Source: Bacillota bacterium (lineage in GTDB: Bacteria > Bacillota > Clostridia > Christensenellales > CAG-138). From it: a DNA stretch of 5,642 nt. The stretch spans positions 1 through 5,642 of the forward strand of contig JAEWQH010000080.1 of assembly GCA_023399275.1 (NCBI GenBank), read 5' to 3'. The notes beneath the pieces are model-generated. The model was not told the origin of the DNA. It searched no databases and was given only the letters and a program-made list of their open reading frames with translations. The position numbers and the translations under genes are program-made. The first letter of the stretch is position 1. Every line of letters begins with the position of its first letter. This document shows positions 5,470 to 5,642 of this stretch, piece after piece.

Positions 5470-5642
5470 ATGGAAGCGTTGAAGAATGAAAAGGAATACG
5501 GCAACCCAAAGGAATACTTCGGACCGCTGAGCGAGCGCACCGCGCGCATCCGCGCGCGCCTTCTGGAGACGCAGCCCACGGTGGATACCCAGCGTGCGCT
5601 GCTGACCACGGAGAGCTACCGCGCGCACGAGCAGGACCAGGT
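5470..5642 (+). CDS. Glycyl radical enzyme, PFL2/dehydratase-like (N-terminal 57 residues)
   Basis: The gene is open to the window edge. The visible 57 residues contain LSERTARIRARLLETQP (20-36) followed by VDTQRALLTTESYR (38-51). This matches the N-terminus of glycyl radical enzymes of the pyruvate formate-lyase/glycerol-dehydratase superfamily, in which a basic helix precedes a (C/V)xxERAxLxTESY block. Such enzymes of roughly 800 residues use an oxygen-sensitive glycyl radical for C-C, C-O or C-N bond cleavage. The catalytic Cys and Gly lie outside the window, so the reaction cannot be assigned. AGGAG (5456-5460) lies 9 nt before the ATG. The gap after the kinase is 52 nt with no terminator, so the two genes are probably co-transcribed from 4394-4422. 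A radical-SAM activating enzyme would be expected nearby. The roughly 17-residue lead (MEALKNEKEYGNPKEYF) before the conserved region is not one I can match to a known subgroup. Confidence 0.82.
   Translation, partial: MEALKNEKEYGNPKEYFGPLSERTARIRARLLETQPTVDTQRALLTTESYRAHEQDQ

Noticed and set aside
4533..5609. A 358-codon open frame on the - strand
   Set aside because: It lies antisense to the whole ROK kinase and the start of the glycyl radical enzyme, with His/Arg/Ala/Val-rich composition typical of shadow frames.

Overview
The window looks like chromosomal DNA of a GC-rich, strictly anaerobic member of the Firmicutes (Clostridia, Oscillospirales- or Christensenellales-like). This is inferred from four things: an ACT-domain/UPF0210 gene pair, strong AGGAGG-type ribosome sites, textbook sigma-A promoters, and the start of an oxygen-sensitive glycyl radical enzyme. 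The high GC content produces many long antisense open frames that are not genes. I saw no mobile element, CRISPR array, tRNA or rRNA.

Left end (1-1471, + strand): the last codons of a small ACT-domain regulator of the UPF0237 type, then a complete UPF0210/DUF711 gene 12 nt downstream. A strong intrinsic hairpin terminator (1437-1471) closes this pair. It lies between convergent genes and probably works in both directions.

Middle (1549-4336, - strand): a three-gene operon read leftward from a recognisable sigma-A promoter at 4308-4336. Its genes, in order of transcription, are a D-lyxose/D-mannose ketol-isomerase of the cupin type (3523-4209), a Cof-type HAD phosphatase (2695-3519), and a seven-bladed beta-propeller lactonase of the 6-phosphogluconolactonase/YbhE family (1549-2655). 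The isomerase and phosphatase are 3 nt apart and translationally coupled. A small hairpin sits between the phosphatase and the lactonase.

Right end (4394-5642, + strand): a near-consensus promoter (TTGACA-17-TATACT) drives a ROK-family sugar kinase (4476-5417). This is followed 52 nt later by the start of a glycyl radical enzyme of the PFL2/dehydratase superfamily, which runs off the window.

The two operons diverge from a 266-nt AT-rich control region. Between the promoters it holds a perfect 14-bp palindrome (CTTTCATATGAAAG), a natural site for a shared regulator. My inference is that the five genes form one sugar or sugar-acid utilisation locus: isomerase, kinase, phosphatase and lactonase for carbohydrate interconversion, plus a radical enzyme for an anaerobic cleavage or elimination. 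The substrate cannot be read from this window. The kinase lacks the usual Glu of the ROK cysteine motif, so a non-standard substrate is possible.
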